Of a stretch of DNA of 64,000 nucleotides, positions 15,504 through 23,650 are shown one piece after another. The stretch spans positions 1 to 64,000 of the forward strand of contig JAMPGL010000003.1 of the NCBI GenBank assembly GCA_023663945.1. Direction: 5' to 3'. The notes under the pieces were generated by a model, which saw only the letters and a list, made by a program, of their open reading frames with translations, was not told the origin of the DNA and searched no databases. Origin of the DNA: Lachnospiraceae bacterium. Lineage in GTDB: Bacteria; Bacillota; Clostridia; Lachnospirales; Lachnospiraceae. Every line of letters starts with the position of its first letter. Position 1 is the first letter of the stretch. The translations under genes and the position numbers were made by a program.

Positions 15504-15974
15504 TCAGACCTTTAAATGAGCCTTCACATACCGGTAAAAATCGTCCTTATCACTGCCTAATACGCGCTTGGTCAACATATAGCCGTGATTTGCATCCGTA
15601 TACACAATGATCATGCTTCCTTCTTTTCTGACGCCCCTGACTTTATTCCAGCGGATAAGCTCCCGTTCACCGCCCAGCGCCACATGGATGCCCTCCTCGT
15701 CAAATGCAAGCTCCGTCCCCTGAGGGAGCATGGAAACCTGCGCCTTTGCCCTGAGATAAACCCCCAAGGGCTGAATGACCGGAATCAAAAGGCACGCCAG
15801 AAAAAGCAGCGTCTGCACAATATCATTGGCTTGATTCCAAAACCGGATGGTCAGCAAAATCATTGCCACGCCAAACACAATATTACATACTCCCGCCATC
15901 GAGCGGTATGTCCGGCGCATGGAAAGCTTCCAAAAGTCCGCCGGCGTGATTTTACACTGATACTGGTAGCTCAT
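15504..15974 (-). CDS. YcxB-like membrane protein
   Basis: 156 residues: an N-terminal cytoplasmic strand region (YQYQCKITPADFWKLSMRRTYRS), two hydrophobic helices at about 30-75, then a C-terminal beta domain (ELAFDEEGIHVALGGERELIRWNKVRGVRKEGSMIIVYTD). This is the YcxB/DUF-type layout seen in many Firmicutes; function unknown. It sits between the TRAP permease genes and the sensor operon. Confidence 0.7.
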   Translation of the reverse strand: MSYQYQCKITPADFWKLSMRRTYRSMAGVCNIVFGVAMILLTIRFWNQANDIVQTLLFLACLLIPVIQPLGVYLRAKAQVSMLPQGTELAFDEEGIHVALGGERELIRWNKVRGVRKEGSMIIVYTDANHGYMLTKRVLGSDKDDFYRYVKAHLKV

Positions 15975-16078
15975 AGCCTTCTCCTACATTTCTATTATCA
16001 GCATGCTGATTATCATTGTAATAATATCCTATAGCGAACGGCATAACAAATTGCCATTAACTGTAAAATACTGCCGTC

Positions 16079-17371
16079 TTAATAGAACAAGTTCGGGAGG
16101 AACATGGTAATTCCCGGGAAAAATGTCAAAAGGAGCAATACCACTATCATACAGAGATAGAACGGCAGAGTCGCCTTTACCACCTTTTCCATCTTTACCT
16201 TGCCCACCGCGGAACCGATAAAGAGCACCGCTCCTACCGGAGGCGTCAAAAGACCGATACCGCAGTTTAATACCATCATAATACCGAACTGAATCGGATT
16301 GATGCCGATAGAAGTTGCAATCGGCAGAAGGATCGGCGTTGCAATCAAGATAATCGGCGCCATATCCATAATACATCCAAGCACCAGCAGGATTAAATTC
16401 AGCAAAAGCGCAATCAGTATCGGGTTGTTCGTCAATCCGATAATCGCATTCGCAGCCATGCTCGGCACATGCAGGGTCGTCAGGCAGTAGCCAAAAATGC
16501 TGGACGTGGAAATCAGAATCAGCACGATAGACAGCGTATCCACACAGTTCTCCAGAACCTTCCACACGCCTTTCCAGTCCAGCCCCTTATAAATATATAC
16601 GCTCACAAGCAGACTGTAGATAACCGCAATTGCCGCCGACTCCGTAGCCGTAAACCAGCCGCCTACCACGCCTACCACTACAATGATAACTGCCGCAAGT
16701 GCCCAAAATGAAACCGATAACTGCTTTAGCAGATTCTTAAAGCTGAACTTTTCGCCCTTCGGATATTTCCGTCTCTTGGAAATGATGTAAGCCCCCACCA
16801 TAAGTGAAATTGCCAGCAAAGCTCCGGGGATATATCCTGCAAGGAAAAGGCTTCCCACGGAAACGCCGCCTGCGGACATTGCATAAATAACCATATTGTG
16901 GCTGGGCGGAACCAAAAGCCCCTCACAGGAGGATGTGATGGTAACAGCCGTGGAAAAATCGTCATCGTATCCCTGATCAACCATCATGGGAATCAAAATG
17001 CTCCCCAGAGAAGCCGTATCTGCCGATGCGGATCCGGAAATACCGCCAAAGAAGTAAGACGCTACGATGTTAACCATTGCCATGCCGCCTGTCATCCAGC
17101 CCACGCAGGCGTTTGCTAACGCAATCAGCTTATCCGAAATGCCTCCGCTTCCCATCAGACAGCCCATAGTGATAAAGAACGGCACCGCCATCAAGCTGAA
17201 CGAATTGATTCCCTTTACCATCTGCTGGCAGATGGTGGTAAACGGCAGCCCCTGATACAGCAGGCACAAAAGTGAAGAAAGGGCTACTGCATAAGCAATC
17301 GGAAAACGTAAAAAGATCATTACTGCAAAACTGACAAGCAACACGATAATTGCCATTGTTTCTGTACTCAT
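16079..17371 (-). CDS. dctM: TRAP transporter large permease
   Basis: 430 residues with eleven or twelve hydrophobic segments. DctM marks are GSASADTASLGSILIPMM, LLVPPSHNMVIYAMSAGG and the late GCIMDMAPIILIATPILLPIA/GLLTPPVGAVLFIGSAVG. It carries the transport path of a sodium-driven, binding-protein-dependent carrier of organic acids. The start overlaps the dctQ stop by four bases, so the two are translated together. Confidence 0.93.
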   Translation of the reverse strand: MSTETMAIIVLLVSFAVMIFLRFPIAYAVALSSLLCLLYQGLPFTTICQQMVKGINSFSLMAVPFFITMGCLMGSGGISDKLIALANACVGWMTGGMAMVNIVASYFFGGISGSASADTASLGSILIPMMVDQGYDDDFSTAVTITSSCEGLLVPPSHNMVIYAMSAGGVSVGSLFLAGYIPGALLAISLMVGAYIISKRRKYPKGEKFSFKNLLKQLSVSFWALAAVIIVVVGVVGGWFTATESAAIAVIYSLLVSVYIYKGLDWKGVWKVLENCVDTLSIVLILISTSSIFGYCLTTLHVPSMAANAIIGLTNNPILIALLLNLILLVLGCIMDMAPIILIATPILLPIATSIGINPIQFGIMMVLNCGIGLLTPPVGAVLFIGSAVGKVKMEKVVKATLPFYLCMIVVLLLLTFFPGITMFLPNLFY

Positions 17372-17892
17372 GCCTCTCCCTCCTTCAAAAAGATTTTTTT
17401 CATGTGATTATAAAGCGTTTCAATCTCAAAAATAACCATTGCCACTCCCGCTACCGGAACCGGGAAATACATCCAAAATCTGGACAGCCAGGGCATACTC
17501 ACATAAGTTCCCTTGGCTCCAAGACCCGATGCATACCTCCAGCCCACAATGATCATGACAAAGGCTAAGATTAAGACACACACATCCGCCAAAATATCCA
17601 AAAACAGTAAAAGCTTATCCGAAAGGTATCTGTCAAATACAGTCATCCGGATATGCGCACCGCGCCGAATCGCAAGAGCCGCGGAAAGCACTGCCATATA
17701 CGCCATACAGGTAAGCACCACCTCTTCGCTCCAAGCCGGATCCGGAACAAACGATACATATCTGCCGATTACGCTCATCGTCGTAATAAAAATATCGGCA
17801 ATCAGTAACATTTTACATACAAACAAGACAACCTTGTATGTAATGTCAAATACCGGTTTTATCTTATCAACCCTCTCAAAAAAACCCGACAT
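17368..17892 (-). CDS. dctQ: TRAP transporter small permease
   Basis: 174 residues with four membrane segments and the family pattern FVPDPAWSEEVVLTCMAYMAVLSAALAIRRGAHIRM. It forms the membrane complex with DctM. A cytoplasmic N-terminus precedes the first helix. Located one hairpin-containing gap (99 bp) after dctP and overlapping dctM. Confidence 0.92.
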   Translation of the reverse strand: MSGFFERVDKIKPVFDITYKVVLFVCKMLLIADIFITTMSVIGRYVSFVPDPAWSEEVVLTCMAYMAVLSAALAIRRGAHIRMTVFDRYLSDKLLLFLDILADVCVLILAFVMIIVGWRYASGLGAKGTYVSMPWLSRFWMYFPVPVAGVAMVIFEIETLYNHMKKIFLKEGEA

Positions 17893-17934
17893 ATATACCT
17901 CCTCCTGATATGTATACTATAATATACGAATGAT

Positions 17935-17968
17935 AAGAGCGCAAAGACTAACGCCAATGCGCTCTTTT
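17935..17968 (-). terminator. Hairpin between dctP and dctQ
   Basis: Arms GAGCGCA (17937-17943) and TGCGCTC (17958-17964); on the minus strand followed by TTATC, so leaky. Placed between the binding protein and the permease genes it could let dctP be made in excess. Confidence 0.5.
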
Positions 17969-17991
17969 ATTCATTTCATTTCAATCTGCCA

Positions 17992-19095
17992 TTATTTTGC
18001 CATATCAAGAATCTGCTGATACAGATCTTCCTGACCCTTGGTGTTGTCTGCAATTACGCCCTTAACAGCTTCCTGCCATGGAGTCACATCCTCTACTTCC
18101 ACGATATTAATGCCGTCTGCCTTAAGCTGCTCTAACACTTCGTTTTCTGCGTCCTCAGAATTAGCCTTGTTAAGCTGAGAAGCGTAGTCGCCCGCTTCCA
18201 TCAGGATATTCTGCTGTTCCTCTGTCAGAGAATCCCATGCTTCATCGGTAATGATAACCTGAACTGCGCCCAGCGTATGTCCGTCTAAGATCATGGTAGG
18301 TGCAACTTCCGGGAATGCATTGGACTTGTAGTTTGCGATAGGCTGCTCTGCGCCGTCTACCACGCCTGTCTGCAATGCGGAATACAGCTCGTTAAAGGAA
18401 ACTACCGTAGGGCTTGCTCCCAAAGATTCTACCAGACCGTTCATAACCGGGTCGTTGGAAACACGGAGCTTCATACCTGCCAAATCTTCCATGCCTGTGA
18501 TTTCCTTCACAGTAAAGAAATGACGGAAACCTTCTTCACCATAGAATAAACCTCTTACGCCGCTGCCATTCTCATGGGGCTCAAGCAGAAATTCGTCTGC
18601 CAAGTCTGAGGTAGCAAAAGCCCAGAAATGCTCTCTGTTCACAAACGTGTAAGGCAGGGAAAGCAGCATAGACTTCTCTCCGCCGTAGCTGGTTAGGGCA
18701 AATGCGGAAATACGGGACATGTCAATCGTACCGCCGCCGCCTAACATGGTATCCAATACGTCATTCTCAGATCCAAGCACGCCGCTTGCCTGAATGTCAA
18801 TCTTCATGGTGCCGCCGGAAAGCTCCGCTACCTTATCGGCAAATGCAGTTGCCATCTGACCTACAATGGTGTCAAGCGGGTTTACTTCCGCGTATACAAG
18901 AGTTACTTCCGGCTCTGCTGCCGGCGCGTCTGCAGCGGGCTCTTCCTGAGCTGCATCTGCTTCAGGCTCTGCTTCCTGAGCTTCCTGCGCAGGCGCCGAA
19001 TCCGCTGCCGGTGTCTCAGGTGCTTTCAATCCGCAAGCCATGAGAGATACTGTCATAGCTGCGCCAAGTAGTACGGCTAAAACCTTCTTTTTCAT
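17992..19095 (-). CDS. dctP: TRAP transporter solute-binding lipoprotein
   Basis: 367 residues. Lipoprotein signal MKKKVLAVLLGAAMTVSLMAC, then about 45 residues of Ala/Glu/Pro-rich linker, then the DctP fold: ASGVLGSENDVLDTMLGGGG, MKLRVSNDPVMNGLVESLGA (ligand Arg) and ALQTGVVDGAEQPIANYKS. It captures the substrate, probably a carboxylate such as a sugar acid, and hands it to DctQM. Upstream lie an AGGAGG-type ribosome site and a perfect 18-base palindrome. Confidence 0.93.
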   Translation of the reverse strand: MKKKVLAVLLGAAMTVSLMACGLKAPETPAADSAPAQEAQEAEPEADAAQEEPAADAPAAEPEVTLVYAEVNPLDTIVGQMATAFADKVAELSGGTMKIDIQASGVLGSENDVLDTMLGGGGTIDMSRISAFALTSYGGEKSMLLSLPYTFVNREHFWAFATSDLADEFLLEPHENGSGVRGLFYGEEGFRHFFTVKEITGMEDLAGMKLRVSNDPVMNGLVESLGASPTVVSFNELYSALQTGVVDGAEQPIANYKSNAFPEVAPTMILDGHTLGAVQVIITDEAWDSLTEEQQNILMEAGDYASQLNKANSEDAENEVLEQLKADGINIVEVEDVTPWQEAVKGVIADNTKGQEDLYQQILDMAK

Positions 19096-19139
19096 AGTTG
19101 ATTTCCTCCTTATTTCAGGGTAGTCGCTTCCCTGTATTC

Positions 19140-19157
19140 ACTATAATTAATTATAGT
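19140..19157 (-). promoter_or_regulatory. Palindrome in the dctP promoter
   Basis: ACTATAATTAATTATAGT, perfect over 18 bases, contains a minus-strand TATAAT -10. Candidate operator for the YesN-type regulator; no experiment or second strong copy backs this, although ACTATAAT also appears near 17917. Confidence 0.45.
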
Positions 19158-19262
19158 CAACTCCAAAAATAAAAAAAGTGAAGGTTTTTAACATTACTGG
19201 TAAAATTTTAACATCTGGAAGGAGCATAATGCGCGGTGAATCAGGCGGTGACATCAATTTTC

Positions 19263-20120
19263 TTACAATCTTTCCTTTCCCAAAAAATCTGCGATTTTCC
19301 TGCCGTCCTTATAACCTTTTTCATAAAGCCTGTGCAGGGCCTCTTTGTCTTTTTTCAAAGTATCCACGCCGCAAGTGTCATCCGGCGCCACGATCAATGC
19401 TTTCCCCTGCCTGGCGTATTCCTGTGCCAATGCCACGCTGCTATTATACTTCCGGGCACGCTGGCAGAGCCTTTCCGCCGCCGCGGGGTATCTTCTACGG
19501 ATACCTCCCGCCAGTTTCTCATCTTTTTTGGAATTCCGCAGTTCCTTCTCCGGCTTGGTCAGAAGAACCACTACCCTGTCACAGCCAAGCTGGAACGCCT
19601 TTTCAATCGGAACGGGATCGCCCAGCGCCCCGTCATAATAAAGTTTTCCGTCTACGGCATAGGGAGGACAGACAAGAGGTATTGCAGAGGACGCTTTCAA
19701 AATGTTGTAATCATCCTGCCTGATATCTGCCTTGCTGAAATATTCCGGCAGACCTGTCTCTGCATTTGTGGCAACCACATAAAGCTCCATCGGGTTGTCC
19801 AAAAGGGCATTGCAGTCTACCGGATTTTCTCCATCCGCATCAGACAGTGTTCCATAAACATAATCCAAATCAATAAAAGAATGTTTAAAAATGAAATTTG
19901 TAAGGCTCATATACTGCCTGCGGAATGCATACTCCGTATAAAACTGGTAGTTGCGCCTCTTCTGCCCGGCTCCGTAAGAGGTCAGATTGGCACTTCCTGC
20001 CGATACGCCGATTCCCAAATCAAAATAGATTTTCTGTTCCATGCAGTAGTCCAATACCCCTGCGGCGTAGATTCCTCTCAGCCCGCCTCCTACATCAACC
20101 ACACCTGTCTTCATTGCCAT
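19263..20120 (-). CDS. Patatin-like phospholipase
   Basis: About 285 residues. Patatin motifs in order: oxyanion loop VDVGGGLRGIYAAGV, nucleophile elbow GVSAGSANL (Ser), and the DGAL motif (YYDGALGDPVP, Asp) of the Ser-Asp dyad. Members hydrolyse acyl esters of lipids. ATG at 20120 is preferred: GGGAAAGGAC precedes it, and the gene then overlaps the upstream tag gene by 26 bases. The C-terminal helical tail (YPAAAERLCQRARKYNSS) matches the extended bacterial subgroup. Confidence 0.88.
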   Translation of the reverse strand: MAMKTGVVDVGGGLRGIYAAGVLDYCMEQKIYFDLGIGVSAGSANLTSYGAGQKRRNYQFYTEYAFRRQYMSLTNFIFKHSFIDLDYVYGTLSDADGENPVDCNALLDNPMELYVVATNAETGLPEYFSKADIRQDDYNILKASSAIPLVCPPYAVDGKLYYDGALGDPVPIEKAFQLGCDRVVVLLTKPEKELRNSKKDEKLAGGIRRRYPAAAERLCQRARKYNSSVALAQEYARQGKALIVAPDDTCGVDTLKKDKEALHRLYEKGYKDGRKIADFLGKERL

Positions 20121-20712
20121 TGTCCTTTCCCTGCCCGTCCTGCCGATATTCGCAGTACTCCATATGGTCATTGATAATTCCTATGCCTTGAAGATAAGAA
20201 TAGATAATTGTCGGTCCTGCAAACTTGAATCCACGCTTTTTTAAATCTCTGCTGACCCTCTCCGAAAGCTCATCCTTCGCAGGCATATCCTTTTCATCCA
20301 TGAGATGATGGTCAATGACCCTGCCATCGGTAAATCCCCAGATGTATTTATCGAAACTGCCAAATTCTTTCTGGACTTTCAAAAATGCCTGTGCATTTGT
20401 AATGGCAGCCCTGATCTTATTCCGGTTGCGGATAATGCCTTTGTCCTGCATCAGCTCTTCAACTTTTGCCTCATCATAGGAGGCTACGATTTCCGGGTCA
20501 AACCCATCAAAGGCTTTTCTGAAATTCTCTTCTTTATCAAGAATCAGATTCCAGCTCACGCCTGCCTGCATCCCTTCCAGCACAAGCATAGCGTACTGCT
20601 CTTTATCACGGTGCTCCGGCTTGCACCAGCGTGTATCATGATAGGGAATAAATTTCCCCGGAACATGGTTTTGCTTTGTGTCAACACAAAAACTGCATCT
20701 CTTTTTATCCAC
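20095..20712 (-). CDS. tag: DNA-3-methyladenine glycosylase I
   Basis: 205 residues, near the normal size. Zinc-site residues typical of Tag are visible: CSFC at the start, a His in IPYHDTRWC, and NDHMEYC near the end. QAGVSWNLILDKEENFRKAFDGFD is the conserved helix region around the base pocket. Removes 3-methyladenine from DNA in base excision repair. Coupled to the patatin gene by overlap. Confidence 0.93.
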   Translation of the reverse strand: MDKKRCSFCVDTKQNHVPGKFIPYHDTRWCKPEHRDKEQYAMLVLEGMQAGVSWNLILDKEENFRKAFDGFDPEIVASYDEAKVEELMQDKGIIRNRNKIRAAITNAQAFLKVQKEFGSFDKYIWGFTDGRVIDHHLMDEKDMPAKDELSERVSRDLKKRGFKFAGPTIIYSYLQGIGIINDHMEYCEYRQDGQGKDNGNEDRCG

Positions 20713-20758
20713 AGTCAGTCCTCCTCCATTGTTTACTCCCGCAGAAGCAGGTTATCCT

Positions 20759-21700
20759 CTATTTCTGTTTCCAGTACTCTGCTACCTTCCTCTCCGCCTC
20801 CGTACTCGATAGCATAAACTTTTCTGCAATTTTATTTGCAGTAGATTCTTCCGTCCAGCCTGCTTCCTGAAGCGTTTCTATCATATTGCGCATTCCTTGT
20901 TCTATTCCTTGTTTTATTCCCGCTTCAAGCCCTTCCCGCTTAAGCGACCTCTCATACTTTTCTATGTCAAACTCTTCCAATAACATTCCAAGCACCTCCG
21001 AACGATTTTTCCTCAAAATATCTTCCAGTACTCCATGTTCAATACAATAATCTATAGCCGCTGATAATGCAGTTTCCGCATCTCCGCCGTCAGACACATA
21101 TTTTCTGGCAATATCCACAAACTCAGAATATTCTCCAAGCATTCTGCATTTATCAAGCAGCTCACGGTTATGTCCATAATTAATGTTGTAGACCCGCACC
21201 GTCAATTCTACATCCGCCTTATGCTTTTTATCTCCAAAAGCGTCTGACAGCCTTAAAGTCTGTTCCTCCGGCATATCTCTTGTTCCATTATAAAACACGA
21301 CACACTGCGGTGCCGGAAGTTTAATCTGCTTCGTTCCATAAATGCTCTCCTCTGCACGCTCAATTATCGTCTGATATTCCTGCGCCAGATAGATTAAAAA
21401 TCGTACCGGAAGGTTAAGGCTGAATGTGCTCTGATGTTCGTACATATTCAATGTGCCTGACAAAACAAACGCCAGATCATTTTTCATTACGACATAAACG
21501 GCACTCTCAATCGTCACAATTTGCAGCTGTGATGCCTCCGTATAATTCGTGCCGTTTAAGGCATTATACAACTGCAATAGTGCCTCCGCATCGTTGGCAA
21601 ACAGAAAACGGAACAGCCTGTCCTTCACGTTCCGCTGTACTCTTCTATGGCGGAATCTCCGGTTCCTCTTAAATTTACCTATGTGTACTCTTTTCTTCAT
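20759..21700 (-). CDS. Rpn-type PD-(D/E)XK nuclease/transposase-like protein
   Basis: 313 residues. The N-terminal half holds the PD-(D/E)XK-like core (DRLFRFLFANDAEALLQLYNALN; VVMKNDLAFVLSGTLNMYEHQST) common to Rpn recombination-promoting nucleases that are often labelled transposase. The C-terminus has a repeat-rich EAGIKQGIEQGMRN segment that typically varies in length, followed by a helical tail. A second, more distant relative lies at 42397-43461. Role in the cell is uncertain. Confidence 0.8.
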   Translation of the reverse strand: MKKRVHIGKFKRNRRFRHRRVQRNVKDRLFRFLFANDAEALLQLYNALNGTNYTEASQLQIVTIESAVYVVMKNDLAFVLSGTLNMYEHQSTFSLNLPVRFLIYLAQEYQTIIERAEESIYGTKQIKLPAPQCVVFYNGTRDMPEEQTLRLSDAFGDKKHKADVELTVRVYNINYGHNRELLDKCRMLGEYSEFVDIARKYVSDGGDAETALSAAIDYCIEHGVLEDILRKNRSEVLGMLLEEFDIEKYERSLKREGLEAGIKQGIEQGMRNMIETLQEAGWTEESTANKIAEKFMLSSTEAERKVAEYWKQK

Positions 21701-21952
21701 TCCTTATCCTCCTTATGAGGCAGGAGAAAAGGCACCTCTATTTCTAACGCTGTCCAAAGCCATTTTGCCTCAGCTCCTGCCATTTTCTGTTTAGTTGCGT
21801 CAAAGAGAAAAATTCGACAGAAGCTGTCTCGAATATGCAAAATAGCACATCTATTAGAATTCCTTTGATTGTTTGATTATAGACGGTTTTTAATTTGTTG
21901 TCAAGCATTATTCAAAAATTTTCAGGTCTCTTTTGAGACAAAAACACCTAAC

Positions 21953-21993
21953 AAAAAGAACCCCGATAAAGTTCTATAAACTTATCGGGATTC
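21953..21993 (-). terminator. Terminator of the abiE operon
   Basis: Arms CCCCGATAAAGTT/AACTTATCGGG around TCTATA; the minus-strand hairpin is followed by TTCTTTTTG. Downstream of the abiEii gene and the small ORF that ends inside it. Confidence 0.7.
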
Positions 21994-22098
21994 CCCTTCC
22001 TGCATCCTGCCTGTCATTTGCAGAAGATTCTTTACTGCCCTTTCCAAATCACTTCTCGCTGCCCATCCGTTCCATATCCCACATTTACATATAGCCAT
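21982..22098 (-). CDS. Small ORF downstream of abiEii
   Basis: 38 codons, ATG at 22098 preceded by TTGAGAG; product begins MAICKCGIWNGWAARSD and ends in the terminator stem. It lies 28 bases after the original abiEii stop. The CxC start and helical rest are not enough to name it; it may be real or chance. Confidence 0.35.
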   Translation of the reverse strand: MAICKCGIWNGWAARSDLERAVKNLLQMTGRMQEGESR

Positions 22099-22125
22099 TA
22101 TTTCTCTCAATTTACATTCTGAAAT

Positions 22126-22941
22126 TTATCTTGCTTTTTCTTTATTTGGAGATTCCATTTCCTTTTGGCGTTCCAATTTGTATATTATATCATTCACCCG
22201 ACTATATACTTCAATAAAATCTGGCTTATTTTTTATGCCTTTCATTATATCATGAATCTTCGATTCATGATCGCCATTCGCCACTCGCCGAATGAGCAAG
22301 CTCATTCTTCTCGCTAACGCTCATTATATCATAAGCTTTATTTATTTCAGCAATCTGCTTTTTATATACTTCAAAATTTCCAAGCTCTCTACCAGTTTCC
22401 TCCCATATTCGATACAATTCATCCAAATCAACTTTTGTAACGAAAGACATTACATAAATATCTAATATATCCTTCACCCTTCTACATACACTATTGCCTG
22501 AAATTGCATATATTTTATCCGATAACATTTTTGATAAACTGGCTCCATTGATTGATATTCCATTTATATAAGAAATATACGGTGTGCAAAACTGATTCTG
22601 CTTAACACTTAAATCAATACTTGCAATTTTTCTCCCATTTTATTGACAATCCCAAATCCTGCAGATTTTCTCTCTCCAAATGCTCTGTTAATCTGGACAT
22701 CTAACGAAGCATCCACTTCTTTTACTGCATTTCGCAATGCTTCTTCTATTTCCTCCATAGTTGGAAATTCACCAATCCAATCTCCATCTATATCTCTGGT
22801 TGCCCGCTCGACTTTTGATGGATTATTGTCCCTGATTGCAAGATTAAGAATCATTGCTCCTTTAAATACAATCGGAACACCCGCCTTTGAAAGTTCTTCC
22901 ATCACTCTATATAAAAATTCCATCAATTCCAAGCCTATCAC
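22126..22941 (-). pseudogene. abiEii: AbiEii nucleotidyltransferase toxin, broken twice
   Basis: GTG at 22941 directly after the abiEi stop. Residues 1-~105 are the nucleotidyltransferase start (FKGAMILNLAIRDN, ATRDIDGDW with the metal Asp pair). At 22627-22631 a run of five A where six are needed shifts the frame; the rest (FCTPYISYING, SGNSVCRRVKDILDIYVMS) continues in the next frame. Near the end a 79-bp insertion (duplicated TCATTATATCAT) adds a premature stop; without it the frame would run on to TAA at 22126. Type IV toxins of this kind block growth by nucleotidylating tRNA or similar. Confidence 0.8.
22242..22332. repeat. 79-bp palindromic insertion with 12-bp target duplication
   Basis: TCATTATATCAT occurs at 22242-22253 and again at 22321-22332, once on each side of 67 bases that hold two hairpins (ATGAATC-TTC-GATTCAT and GAATGAGC-AA-GCTCATTC). 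Removing one repeat and the insert restores an uninterrupted abiEii ending, so this is a recent insertion of a small non-coding element. Confidence 0.8.
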
Positions 22942-23352
22942 CTACTCTTCATAATATTCAACTGCCCATACTCTATATTTTTCAAATCTCGAATGCAAGT
23001 GTTCTGGTATTTCAAGCCCATCAAAACTCTCATTATGCTCATCATAATAATTTGCCAGACTTTCCGTAATGATCTGCTCGTCACCATTTTGTTCTAATAA
23101 ATCAATAATTGTCTGGCTTACTGTAGTGCACATTAATCCATTTCGCTTTTCGCATATCAATTCTTCAAGTGAAGGCACTAGAATTTGTTCTGTTCCTTCT
23201 ATATTTTGTTTTTTATTGACAAATATTTGTGCGGTTGCCCTATATCCACCATTAGTCAGTCCCAAGAAATCTGCCACTGTATCAAATGCCAGTACACACT
23301 CGGCATCCGCTAACAGATTTCGTAATTGGTCATTATATGTCATAACTGCCAT
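22942..23352 (-). CDS. abiEi: AbiEi-like antitoxin, short form
   Basis: 136 residues. Contains the AbiEi-type core (CVLAFDTVADFLGLTNGGY; LVPSLEELICEKRNGLMCTTVSQTIIDLL; EQIITESLANYYDEHNESFDGLEIPEHL) but lacks the usual N-terminal winged helix, so DNA binding may be lost or different. The ATG at 23352 follows GCAGGAG. Its stop abuts the abiEii start codon. It would counter AbiEii, which is broken here. Confidence 0.75.
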   Translation of the reverse strand: MAVMTYNDQLRNLLADAECVLAFDTVADFLGLTNGGYRATAQIFVNKKQNIEGTEQILVPSLEELICEKRNGLMCTTVSQTIIDLLEQNGDEQIITESLANYYDEHNESFDGLEIPEHLHSRFEKYRVWAVEYYEE

Positions 23353-23610
23353 TTGTGTCAACTCCTGCTCTTTTTATTTATCTGCTTTTCGGAAAAGTGT
23401 TTTATATCAACTATTCTATAAAACAGAATTTATAAGTACAATTATTACTCATTTTTACAGGTATACAATCCCAAAAAGGGGGTTTATTTATTATTTGTAT
23501 GATAACTTATTTTATAGTAATTATAAAATGGAGCATATCAAATGTAAATCACATATCTTAAATACTTTGATTAACTGTATTTTAACACTTTTTATTTTTA
23601 CAATTCAAAT

Positions 23611-23650
23611 ACCCCGCAGCAGTCGTCAAAGGTCAAAACCAGCCTTAGCT
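23611..23650. repeat. TTAGCTGG palindromic repeat, half copy
   Basis: CCCCGCAGCAGTCGTCAAAGGTC.AAACCAGCCTTAGCT matches the left half of the repeat at 3898-3972 and then stops. It supplies the last ~10 codons and the stop codon of the AlbA_2 ATPase gene, so its arrival changed that protein's end. Confidence 0.65.
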
